Shown: piece after piece, positions 12,501 through 21,554 of the stretch
Layout of the letters: the number at the start of each line of letters is the position of its first letter
Position numbering within the stretch: position 1 is the first letter of the stretch
NCBI GenBank assembly: GCA_009667805.1
Contig: CM019075.1
Coordinates: 14,461,738-14,525,737 of the forward strand
Length of the DNA stretch: 64,000 bases
Direction: 5' to 3'
DNA from: Leptobrachium leishanense
Taxonomy: Eukaryota > Chordata > Amphibia > Anura > Megophryidae
The notes under the pieces: model-generated
What the model was told of the DNA's origin: nothing
The model's input: the letters and a program-made list of their open reading frames with translations, nothing else
Databases searched by the model: none
Made by a program: the position numbers and the translations under genes

Positions 12501-13385
12501 CTGTGGTAGTAGCCATGCCTGGGGTGAAGTTGCGTTCGAAGAAGCCCGTCAGGTCAAGGTTCATGGTATCTTTCAAACTCGGGTCAAGTAAGAGGGAAGC
12601 ATTAAAACGCCACACACTAGCCGAGCCCGATAACCCCCAACCCAATAGTGCTATCTCAACTGCAGCATGGTCAGACCACGAGATTTCGTGAATGGTGGAG
12701 GAAACGAGGGCCGTGATGTTGTCTCTACTGCAAAAAATATGGTCTAATCTGGAATACGAGTCATGGGGATTCGAATAAAAGGAATAGTCTCGGTCTCTAG
12801 GGTGGAGCAACCGCCAAGAATCATACAGATTGGCTACCTGGACTACGCCAAGGAAAGGTCTTGGAGCTACGGAGAGGAGCACGGTTAAGTGCTGTCTTAA
12901 TGCGATCAAGGTAAGGATCCATGACCGCATTAAAATCTCCTCCCACAAAGACCCCCCTATTCGGTAGCTGCGCAAATCTATCCTCCAATGCCCTCCAAAA
13001 AGGGTCCCCAGGGGGGGAAGGGGCATAGACACTAACAAAGGTGACCGGCTTGCCTCCGATCGTCCCAGTCACCCGCAGGTATCTGCCATCCATAGCTGAC
13101 TCCTGATGGGTAAGATGGAAATGAAGACTTCCTCGCATCAGTATCGAGACCCCTGTCTTGCGGGAGCTTCCAGCGGAGTGATAATGCTCGGTGAAACCCT
13201 CCCCCCAATATCCCGGGACTCTGCCCCGCGTAAAGTGAGTCTCCTGCAGGAGGACCACATCTGCGCGAAGTTTCCGGTAATATCTGGTGGCCCCTCGCCT
13301 CTTGTTCGGGGACAGTAGACCCTTTACATTGTGCGAAATCACTTTGAGGCGGTCCCGTGCCTCGCCCCCCCCCCCTCTCAGCCAT
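9516..13385 (-). pseudogene. LINE ORF2 (endonuclease/reverse transcriptase), disrupted
   Basis: Encodes the LINE replication protein. Pieces in order: APE-type endonuclease with SHNVKGL, LQETH, GGDFNA and the SDH motif; linker; reverse transcriptase with KSPGPDG, PKPGKDP, AEKAFDRVDW, TRQGCPLSPLLF and the catalytic LFADDVLL (around 11240); and a C-terminal domain with a C-x3-C-x7-H-x4-C knuckle near 9690-9745. Breaks seen: a probable slip in the G-run after the likely start ATG (13383-13385), frame changes near 12830-13030 and 12166, a stop just before the DMLLARI stretch (about 11829), and the 183-bp MITE insertion at 10097. It is therefore non-functional as written. Confidence 0.9.
10097..10279. 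mobile_element. hAT-type MITE inside LINE ORF2
   Basis: Ends are CAGGGTTTCTCAACTC and GAGTTGAGAAACACTG, typical of short hAT MITEs. The flanking octamers TTTTAAGG (10089-10096) and CTCTAAGG (10280-10287) match at 6 of 8 positions, consistent with an aged 8-bp target duplication. About 183 bp, non-coding. Confidence 0.8.
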
Positions 13386-13389
13386 GAGA

Positions 13390-13640
13390 GAGCAAGCAGA
13401 TGGGAGTGATAGAAGGAGAGGTGAGAAAAGGAAGGGGGAAAAGAGATAAAATCTGGAGATAAAAGAGTGGAGGGAAAGGAGAAAGGAGAAATAGAGAGAA
13501 AGAAAAAGAAGAGGAGAGAAAAAGGGAAGAAGTAAAAAGAGAAAAAGAGAGGAGAAAAAAAAAGGGGGGAAAGAAAGAGAGAAGAAAGAAAAAAAAAGGG
13601 GGGATAGAAGACACCAAAAAAAAAATGTGTCTCGTGGTGG
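13390..13640. repeat. Purine-rich tract between LINE ORF1 and ORF2
   Basis: Long GA/A-rich stretch (pyrimidine-rich on the element's coding strand) between the two ORFs of the LINE. It gives low-complexity Phe/Ser/Pro/Leu translations that are not real proteins. It may be the inter-ORF spacer expanded by slippage. Confidence 0.6.
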
Positions 13641-14160
13641 ATTGTACCGACCACTAGGTACGCACTCGGGGGCGAGAGCGACAACGAGGAGAAGGCCGCC
13701 ATCCCATAGACTCCCATAAGGGGGGACCGTGACCTAAAATTCAGCATCGAAATCCCCGAGAGCCCATCCAGCCATCCCCCAAGTCAACAGGTGAGTCAAT
13801 GTCCAGACACAGCTGGCCCATCAAGCCCCCCCCCGCCCCAGAACAGCCGGGACCAGAAGCTGTAAAGGTCCCCGGGGACCTGGACCTGGAGGCTTCTACC
13901 AGAGAGCAGCTATCCATCAACAGGACATCTTCCATAGAACTGGGATCCAACTCGAAAGGGTCCATCAGGTATGGTCTCCCTCCGGGTATCTGGCACTCCT
14001 CCCAGCTCTCTAGTCCGCATCGTGGAATCCCAAATTAGTACTCGGGGGGGGACCAAGTGAAGTCCAGTAGGTAAAGTCCCGTGGAGAGGATGGGAGATAA
14101 ATCCCTCTCCTACTATGTAGGGGGACGGGGGGGACGACGATGCCAGCAGCGCCCTGGAGG

Positions 14161-15147
14161 CTAACGCACTGGTGAGCGTCTCCGATCCTGCCTCCGCGGC
14201 CCACCCCCGGCCTCTCTCCGCACAAAGAGATCCGGGGGTTCCGGGATGCCCAGCGTCTCCAGGACAGTCGAGCTATCTGCTGGCGAGCGGAGAGACAAGA
14301 AAGTACCGTTGTGAGGAATGAGAAGGCGGAATGGAAACCCCCAGCGGTATCTGACGTCCCTCTGGCGGAGAAGATCCGTGAGGGGCTTGAGCGCCCGGTG
14401 TTTCTGAAGTGTGGATGGAGCCAGATCATTATAGAAGTGAGGAGTGACGCCGTCGAGGGTCGGGGCAGCGTTGCGCACCGCCTGGAGTATAGCTTCTTTG
14501 GTAGTGTAATAGTGACATCTTAGTATCACGTCTCTAGGAGGATCCGTCTCTGAGGGTTTCGGGCGTAAGGCTCTGTGGGCCCGGTCAAGTAGCAGTTCCT
14601 CCTCTGGTGTCTCGGGCAGAAGCGCCTGGAAGTAGCGATGAAGGAAGTCCCGTAAATTCACCACCGTCTCGGGGATGTTACGGAGCCGAAGGTTGGAGCG
14701 GCGGGACCGATTATCCCTATCCTCAACCGCCTCCTGTAGGAGTTCGTATTTGTTTTGAAGGGCCGTCAGATCCGCCCGCACCAAAGTGTCCGCTGCCTGG
14801 GCCTCATCCGCTCGCTGCTCTAGGGCCGTCGTACGCGTCCCAAGGGTCCCCAGATCTGCTCTCAGACCATCGATTCCAGCCCTAAGGTCTGCTTGTAGGT
14901 CGTCTTTAACAGTCAGAAGGAGTTGACGCAGGTCTTGTATGTCCCGGCGCGTGCACGGTGCGTCTTGGGTCGCCGATTCCTCGGCGGGTGTCGCCATCTT
15001 TGGAGATGTAGAGGCCGCTGATCGAGCAGGGGTGAAACACCGAGAGATGTCCTTTTGACCCGGGTTACATCCAGATTTAGTCCCGGGCATGACGGGGGGA
15101 CTCACGTAGAGAAGTCGTACTTCAGTAGGTCGCTTAGAAGGCTTCAA
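14161..15147 (-). CDS. LINE ORF1 protein (L1 ORF1p-like, RNA-binding)
   Basis: ORF1 of the L1-clade element, a nucleic-acid-binding chaperone that coats the element RNA in the cytoplasm. The open frame of 328 codons may start at M1, at M20 (MPGTKSG, the start I favour, about 15090) or at M51 (MATPAEES). Visible parts: a heptad-rich coiled coil (about residues 70-150, with LQADLRAGIDGLRADL), the RRM-type core beginning NRSRRSNLRLRNIPE, the conserved RAHRAL, and a basic C-terminal domain with RDVRYRWGFPFRL. There is no internal stop. It lies upstream of ORF2 with a low-complexity spacer. Host coding function is not implied. Confidence 0.85.
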   Translation of the reverse strand: MKPSKRPTEVRLLYVSPPVMPGTKSGCNPGQKDISRCFTPARSAASTSPKMATPAEESATQDAPCTRRDIQDLRQLLLTVKDDLQADLRAGIDGLRADLGTLGTRTTALEQRADEAQAADTLVRADLTALQNKYELLQEAVEDRDNRSRRSNLRLRNIPETVVNLRDFLHRYFQALLPETPEEELLLDRAHRALRPKPSETDPPRDVILRCHYYTTKEAILQAVRNAAPTLDGVTPHFYNDLAPSTLQKHRALKPLTDLLRQRDVRYRWGFPFRLLIPHNGTFLSLRSPADSSTVLETLGIPEPPDLFVRREAGGGPRRQDRRRSPVR

Positions 15148-16475
15148 GGGAGTCTCTTGGGCTTGGCGCTACAGCTTCAGGCAGCCATCTGTACTGCCCA
15201 GCAGGGTACAGTCCCTTATCAAAAGTTGCGTTATAGAATTGCGCCCTTGTAGAAGTGGGCTCCGCAGGGACCGGCCAAAATTTTTTTTTCTTTCTTTCCC
15301 TTTCCTTTTCTCTCTCTCTTCCCCCCTTTTCTCTCCTCCCTCCTTCCCCTTTCTTTTCCCTTTGTCGCAACCCAGATATATACTGTATAAAGTTCCAGTG
15401 GTCCTCGTGATGTCAAGCGAGGGGGAGAAAGAAGAGAAAAAAAAAACAGGGCCCCAAGGAGCACTCTCAGTGTGGCTCCGAGTCCCAGGCAAAAGATTTT
15501 ATAACGGGAGGACGATCAGTGCCAGTCTCCCAGAAAAATTATAATAGGGAAGAAAAAAACCAAAAAAACAAATTGTCCTTCTCCTTGTTTCCCCCGTTCT
15601 TCTCCTGCCCCCCCCTGGGGAGATATGCCGCCGTTCTCAGTCAGGAGAAGGTGGGTTGCGGTGAGGGACCGAGTCTCCGAACAGAGGTCTCCGAGCAGCG
15701 GACGGTGTCCTCCACCGTTCTCCTGGGGGGGCTCGTCTGGCCTGATGGTCTCGCCTATTAGGATGATCTCCTGGCGTCAGAACAAAGGGGGAGCAGGGCC
15801 AGAAGCTGCCGTCGGTGTCCGTCTGCCCTGTGAGGACTGCGGCCTCACTGTTGCGTGGCGCGGTGTCGTGGGGGGCGGAGGGCTATGCCGGGTCCGGGCA
15901 AGTCTCGGGCGGCCCCACGTTGGTAGGCTGACAGTAGAGCCTCAAGGTGGTTCCCGCCCGTCGCGGGCGGCTCCCTCTCGGCTCCGTCGGGTAGGTCGCG
16001 GGCGGGAAACGGGAGTTCAGCCTCCCCGGGGGGGTATCTCTCTTACCTGACTGGGAGTAGAAGTCTAGCCGCTTCCCAGGCCAGGCAGCAGGGTAAGGAG
16101 GGAGAGCTCGGATCCTGTCTCCTCTGTTGTCCGGTGTAGAGAGGCGAGGAAGGGGAACAGATCGTCCTCTCTGGGATCCCAGCCGGCAGCAGGCTGCGAG
16201 TTCTATCCCCACCCGAGGCTCCCACAATGGCCACCGCCTCCAGGCCTCAAAACGGGAACGGTTCGGGTAGCAGCTCCACAGGGTGTCCAAGCAGAGGGAG
16301 ACGACCCAGATCGGGCTCCACGGATCTACAACCGTCTGGGTGAGTGAGGGAATCCGTTGGGGAGAACAATAGGCTCCAAACGCTGCGAATTTCACTCGGT
16401 TTACATGGAGCTCTCAAGGTATGCGGCCATTAACCTCGCCGTCCAGCTCCGCCCCCCTAGGTCCTTTGTTTTTAA

Positions 16476-17095
16476 GTCTCTATGGTAACCTGTGCTGTGC
16501 AGGTCCGACTGCTCTCACGTCATCGAGCTGCGCTCTTCCCGGAAGTGTACGCCGTATCCGTGAGGTCTAGCGTCCACCGAGACAACGCGCAATTACAGGG
16601 TGAGCTTTTTCTGCCTTACATTTGTAGCGCTGTGTTTAAATCCATTATTGTGGCAGTACCTATTTTTGGCCACCGGAGGGAGACAAACGCAATGTGAGAC
16701 ACTGAATATCGCATTGGGACTACATTTCCCGGCATGCTTTGGGAACGGACACAGGAAGTGGGTGGGACTGAGAGACTTACATCCTGAGCCTCGTGGAGAG
16801 AGCGGGCAGAGTGCACCAGGGAGTGAGAGAGACAAGACACAGTGCTGCAGAACGTAACAGTGACCAGGCCGGAGCGCAGGTGCGGCCTAACCGAGAAACG
16901 GATCGGGTTACCAGCTATTCCAGAGGAAGACCCAGTGATCCACAAGATTACCCAAGCTGCTATTGAGGAAGCGGAGGACCCCGAGTGAAGAGTACCGTGG
17001 ATCGATCGGACCGGGAGAGCAGGCGGTAAGCTGGACAAGTCGAGGCCGGTGCAGAAAGCCGGACAGCGGATCCAGAAGCCCAGTAACCCCAGTCA
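16476..17095. promoter_or_regulatory. CpG-rich, promoter-like stretch with ZNF143/THAP11-type motif
   Basis: Unlike its surroundings, this stretch is GC-balanced and CpG-bearing. It contains ACTACATTTCCCGGCATGC (16719-16737), a close match to the SBS motif bound by ZNF143 and THAP11 at vertebrate promoters, followed by ACAGGAAGTG (16751-16760), an ETS-type site. No downstream exon could be recognised: hAT and Tc1 elements follow. It may be an orphaned promoter or a promoter-carrying repeat. The L1 element is inserted on its left edge. Confidence 0.4.
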
Positions 17096-17103
17096 ATATC
17101 GAG

Positions 17104-17650
17104 TAGGCTTGTGCACCGATTTTTTTTTCAGTTCGATTCGGTTCGATTTTTCGAATGTTTAAACTTTTCGATTCGGCTCGTTTCGACCGATTTCTGTCTC
17201 GATTCGGTTCGACTCGTTTTTCGGGTACATTTTGTTTTCCGAATATCGACCATTTTTCGTATTTTCATGTCACTTTGCTCGTTTTTTGTATCGACTTTTC
17301 GTGATTTCGGAAATTTTCGTTTTTCGGAATTGTACATGTTTTCGGAATATCGACCATTTTTCGTATTATCGTGTCACTTTGCTCGTTTTTTGTATCGACT
17401 TTTCGTGATTTCGGAAAATTTTCGTTTTTTCGGAAAGTCTGTTCTCCTCGTTTCAAAGCAATAAATTTCAATTTGACACATTTCAAGTCCATTTGAAAAT
17501 TCAGAAAATATTTCGTTTCGGCTCGGAAAACTTTTCGGATCTGGCATTTTTGGATCTAAAAATTTTCGGAAATTCGGCCGCATCCGAAAACACGAATCGG
17601 GAAATTTCGTGAAAATTCCGAAATTCCGAAACCCGAAACGCACATCCCTA
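17104..17650. mobile_element. hAT-type MITE (copy 1)
   Basis: Element TAGGCTTGTGCACCG...GCACATCCCTA, flanked by the perfect 8-bp duplication ATATCGAG (17096-17103 and 17651-17658). The interior is built of TCG/TTCG-rich words giving Phe/Arg-rich pseudo-ORFs. No transposase. A shorter copy lies at 54947-55390. Confidence 0.9.
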
Positions 17651-17904
17651 ATATCGAGCGGAGAGACGTCCTGGGTCAGCGGAGCCTCAAGTATCTGGCG
17701 GATGGGTGAGAGGCCTTCTAGGCCAGTTGTAAACCACGAAAGCACGCTGCTGTTTGTTTCCAAAACCCACAGGGCCCCAACTTGACTAGTCCCAACTGGC
17801 CAGTTGAATAGTACCCGGGTACCATAACACACACACACACTTACATTCCGGGACTTAACCTGTGCAGGACTCACTCCCCAATCACAGAAGGGGTTAAAGA
17901 TACT

Positions 17905-18118
17905 TTTCTCCTTATTTCTTTTCCGCTGCGCGTTTTCCCGAATTACGAAGCATTGTATTCTTTTCCGCTGCGCGTTCCCAAGTTACGAAGCCTCGTATTC
18001 TTTTCCGCTGAGCGTTTCCGAAATACGAAGCCTCGTATTCTTTTTCGCTGCGCGTTTCCGAAATACGAAGCATCGTATTTCTTTTCCGCTGCGCGTTTAC
18101 CGCATTACGAAGTACTGT
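17905..18118. repeat. Tandem repeat, about five 47-bp units
   Basis: Units contain TTCTTTTCCGCTGCGCGTTT followed by CGAAATACGAAGC. They are closely spaced and differ by a few substitutions, and the array is not coding. Confidence 0.8.
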
Positions 18119-18536
18119 AGATATATATATACGAAAACCGTGTCATTCATTATATGCCATTTATTCAAGTAAACGATATAATTTATAAAATCCACAACGG
18201 TGCTGGAGTATATTTATTCCCTAGTGCGGGGAAACTGACCCGAGGTTCAATTTCAGCGGCTCCTCCGGGAGTGAGCGCTACACATTTATAAATATATGTT
18301 CTGTAATTTGTGCCTGTAAACCTTGAGAAAGGCTCTTAAAGGGCCGAAACGTCGGTCAAGCGGAGGGGAACCAATTTTTAGTATGTATGTTCAATATTTT
18401 TTTTCCTTTTATTTAAAAATCCTGATGTGCATCCCAATCTGTTTTGTGATATACGTATCCTCAGGATATTGCACTCAGGTCATCATTATTCAGGAGTTGG
18501 CGTGATTGGGCTTAGTATTGTGACTTTTCATATACA
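18119..18536. repeat. Non-coding spacer with dispersed-repeat core
   Basis: Contains CTTGAGAAAGGCTC followed by GGGCCGAAACGTCGGTC, a word common in amphibian repeats, and AT-rich flanks. No ORF or terminal repeat could be defined. It ends at the Tc1 insertion. Confidence 0.4.
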
Positions 18537-18538
18537 TA

Positions 18539-20163
18539 CAGTCAGGTCCAGAAATATTGGGACATGGACACAATTGTAACATCTTTGGCTCTATACACCA
18601 CCACAATGGAGTTGGAATGAAACAAACACAATGTGCTTTAACTGCAGACTGTCATCTTTAATTTGAGGGTATGTACATCCAACTCAGGTGAACGTTGTAG
18701 GACTTACAGCAATTTGCAGATGTGCCTCCCATTTGTTAAGGGACCAAAGGTAATGGGACAGAATAATAATCATAAATCAAACTTTCCCTTCTTAATACTT
18801 GGTTGCAAATCCTTTGCAGTCAATCACAGCCTGAAGTCTGGAACGCATAGACATCACCAGACGCTGGGTTTCATCCCTGGTGATGCTTTGCCAGGCCTCT
18901 ACTGCAACTGTCTTCAGTTCCTGCTTGTTCTTGGGGCATTTTCCCTTCAGTTTTGTCTTCAGCAAGTGAAATGCTGCTCAATGGGATTCAGGTCAGGTGA
19001 TTGACTTGGCCATTGCATAACATTCCACTTCTGTCCCTTCAAAAACTCTTTGGCTGCTTTTGCAGTATGCTTTGGGTCATTGTCCATCTGCACTGTGAAG
19101 CGCCGTCCAATGAGTTCTGCAGCATTTGGCTGAATGTGAGCAGATAATATTGCCCGAAACACTTCAGAATTCATCCTGCTGCTTTTATCAGCGTCACATC
19201 AATAAATACAAGAGAACCAGTTCCATTGGCAGCCATACATGCCCACGCCATGACACTACCACCACCATGCTTCACTGATGAGGTGGTATGCTTAGGATCA
19301 TGAGCAGTTCCTTTCCTTCTCCACACTCTTCTCTTCCCATCACTCTGGTACACGTTGATCTTGGTCTCATCTGTCCATAAGATCTTGTTCCAGAACTGTG
19401 AAGGCTTTGTTAGGTGTTGTTTGGCAAACTCTAATCTGGCCTTCCTGTTTTTGAGGCTCACCAATGGTTTACATCTTGTGGTGAACCCTCTGTATTCACT
19501 CTGGTGAAGTCTTCTCTTGATTGTTGACTTTGACACACATACACCTACCTCCTGGAGAGTGTTCTTGATCTGGCCAACTGTTGTGAAGGGTGAATTCTTC
19601 ATTCATCCACCACAGTTGTTTTCCGTGGTCTCCCGGGTCCTTTGGTGTTGCTGAGCTCACCGGTGCGTTCCTTCTTTTTGAGAATGTTCCAAACAGTTGT
19701 TTTGGCCACGCCTAATGTTCTTGCTATCTCTCTGTTGGGTTTGTTTTGTTTCTTCAGCCTAATGATGGCTTGCTTCACTGATAGTGACAGCTCTTTGGAT
19801 CTCATCTTGAGAGTTGACCGCAACAGATTCCAAATGCAAATAGCACACTTGAAATGAACCCTGAGCCTTTTATCTGCACATTGTAATTGGGGTAATGAGG
19901 GAATATTACACACCTGGCCATGGAACAGCTGAGAAGCCAATTGTCCCATTACTTTTGGTCCCTTAACAAGTGGGAAGTACATCTGCAAACTGCTGTAAGT
20001 CCTGCAACGTTCACCTGAGTTGGATGTACATACCCTCAAATTAAAGCTGACAGTCTGCAGTTAAAGCACATTGTGTTTGTTTCATTCCAACTCCATTGTG
20101 CTGGTGTATAGAGCCAAAGATGTTAGAATTGTGTCGATGTCCCAATATTTCTGGACCTGACTG
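18539..20163 (-). mobile_element. Tc1/mariner transposon, complete ends, dead transposase
   Basis: A 1625-bp element with inverted ends CAGTCAGGTCCAGAAATATT and AATATTTCTGGACCTGACTG and TA on both sides (18537-18538, 20164-20165). The size is normal for Tc1. The transposase lies on the minus strand and is frameshifted. The right flank (TAATCTGAGGTCTGG) matches 50552 onward, the paralogous upstream block of TRIM-2, which lacks the element. Confidence 0.93.
18785..19805 (-). pseudogene. Tc1 transposase, frameshifted
   Basis: A DDE-type cut-and-paste transposase. The N-terminal paired-type helix-turn-helix begins MRSKELSLSVKQAII with the AT-hook-like GPGRPRKTT linker. The catalytic domain shows WTDETK (first Asp), DNDPKHTA (second Asp) and SPDLNPIEQ (Glu). 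At least three frame changes split it: after TTVVDE (about 19600), near the KAAG/MNSEV junction (about 19172), and before the C-terminal part (about 18960), so it is inactive. Sequence between the breaks is well conserved, suggesting fairly recent death or insertion of a dead copy. Confidence 0.92.
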
Positions 20164-20165
20164 TA

Positions 20166-21304
20166 TAATCTGAGGTCTGGTGTGTGTGTGTGTGTGGTTA
20201 GGGTGTGTTGCAGTCAGTGAGTAAATGGGGTGTCTGGCCATACATTTCAATATTAACATAAATCAGAGAGGCTTTAAGCAAAATTCTAAATTATTTAGTG
20301 GAAAGTTAAATTAAATTAAGCATTAAATTAAAGTATCGGTAAACGGTATCAGTATGTGAAAAAAGTACTCGATGTTAAAAAAAAAATGGTTTCGGTGTAT
20401 CCCTAGTTATAACTGTTTGTATAACTTTACAGAGTTTCAATGTGTTGCATTTCTTTCTGTTCTATTTTTTATGATCTGAAAACAACACATTGATTACAAT
20501 ATATGTGTCATGGTCCCCGCTCCATTACCTCCGCCGTCACCGTTCCAGATAGGGTAGGCCACCTCTAGAGCACCAGGAAGAGCAGGCCACTGTCCTCGAC
20601 CTGTGCGCCAGGTAACCACTGCCACAAGCAGCATCCAGCGATCCTCTCCTCATCAAGTCAGATTCTGAACTGAGAAATATGCGCCGACTAGAGACAACTC
20701 CTCCTTAGGGTCACGTGCGACACGCGTCCCGAATGATGAAGCGAACAGATTGCTCCACTGGTGTCAACATGTTCACATATTTATATTGTGATTCATATGG
20801 ATGGATGGTAGAGGCAGCACTTTTCCAGTTTTGACTGACCGATGTTTTTCTTTACAATTTTTCCATCTGAGCTGGTACATTTTTGCCAATTAAAGGGAAA
20901 CTCTACTCATCTTGGCCAGTTTAGCTTTTTAAAGTGGTCAGGATGTGAGGCGCGGCCCCACGTCCACCCTGCAATGATTGGTTGAAATCACCTCCGCCTC
21001 ACTCTGTGTCACAAGCAGTTGGGATTTAGACTTTCCTGGCTGTCGGTCACCAGATCAGTCACTAGAGACATCTGGCGTCACCATCTCTGAGGCATGCCCG
21101 AGTTAGCAAGCATTCTCAGAGAGGCAGCTGAAGGATTTGTTTTGTGCATGCACACGTAGCTCAGATGCATCATTCTGTACAGGCACTCTGGAATTTGCAT
21201 ATGTAAAGTCCCGAGCAAAGCACAATTTACTGCCCCACGTCCACCCTGCAATGATTGGTTGAAATCACCTCCGCCTCACTCTGTGTCACAAGCAGTTGGG
21301 ATTT
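20166..21304 (+). other. TRIM-1 upstream block, paralogous to TRIM-2 upstream
   Basis: It aligns with about 50552-51840, including TTACAGAGTTTCAATGTG, GTGTCATGGTCCCCGC and the CTGTCGGTCACCAGATCAG to TTTACTG segment that precedes the TRIM non-coding exon. A unit of about 275 bp (20957-21231) is tandemly duplicated: the second unit starts at 21232 and is cut at 21304 by the Ngaro element, resuming at 28167. No ORF. Confidence 0.8.
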
Positions 21305-21536
21305 GTTCGAGAGAAAGACTAAATTAGGAATGAAGGAGGTTTAAGGATTATCTCTGTATTGCACAAGATGGAAAGGAGGGAGTTTCCTTTGTTATATGGG
21401 ATCAGGCTTTGTTTTATGAGCTGAAGCATGGCTCTTTGTGATTGGGTACAATGGGAAGATAAACAATGGGAAGGAGGAGGAAGGGAGGATATAGGAGGCT
21501 GGGCGGGGGACATTTTGGTATTGCAATAATTTTTCT
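21305..21536 (+). repeat. Ngaro repeat A1
   Basis: Starts GTTCGAGAGAAAGACTAAAT and is nearly identical to A2 at 26935-27166 over about 232 bp; I saw one clear substitution (GATTGGGTAC against GATTGTGTAC). Confidence 0.9.
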
Positions 21537-21554
21537 TTTACTAAGAACTTCAGA

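Larger units (their letters stand above)
8939..16455 (-). mobile_element. L1-clade LINE retrotransposon, near full length
   Basis: A 7.5-kb non-LTR element on the minus strand with an 18-bp target duplication, CCTAGGTCCTTTGTTTTT, at 8921-8938 and 16456-16473. In its own orientation it has a GC-rich 5' UTR (16455 to about 15150), ORF1, ORF2 and a 3' UTR ending near 8939 with an AATAAA signal (TTTATT on the plus strand at about 8955). A long poly(A) tail is not evident. ORF1 is open; ORF2 is broken, so the copy is probably dead. The 5' UTR has pyrimidine-rich and G-rich tracts. A small hAT MITE (10097-10279) has inserted in ORF2. Confidence 0.9.

Noticed and set aside
13378..13617. Phe/Ser/Leu-rich ORF resembling a signal peptide or membrane protein
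   Set aside because: Arises from the purine-rich low-complexity spacer in the LINE.
17111..17874. Phe/Arg-rich ORFs (also at 54952-55383)
   Set aside because: Both lie in copies of the same hAT MITE built of TTCG words; no domain and no conservation as protein.
18298..18360. Structured RNA around GGGCCGAAACGTCGGTC
   Set aside because: The word is a common core of dispersed amphibian repeats; no independent evidence for an RNA gene.
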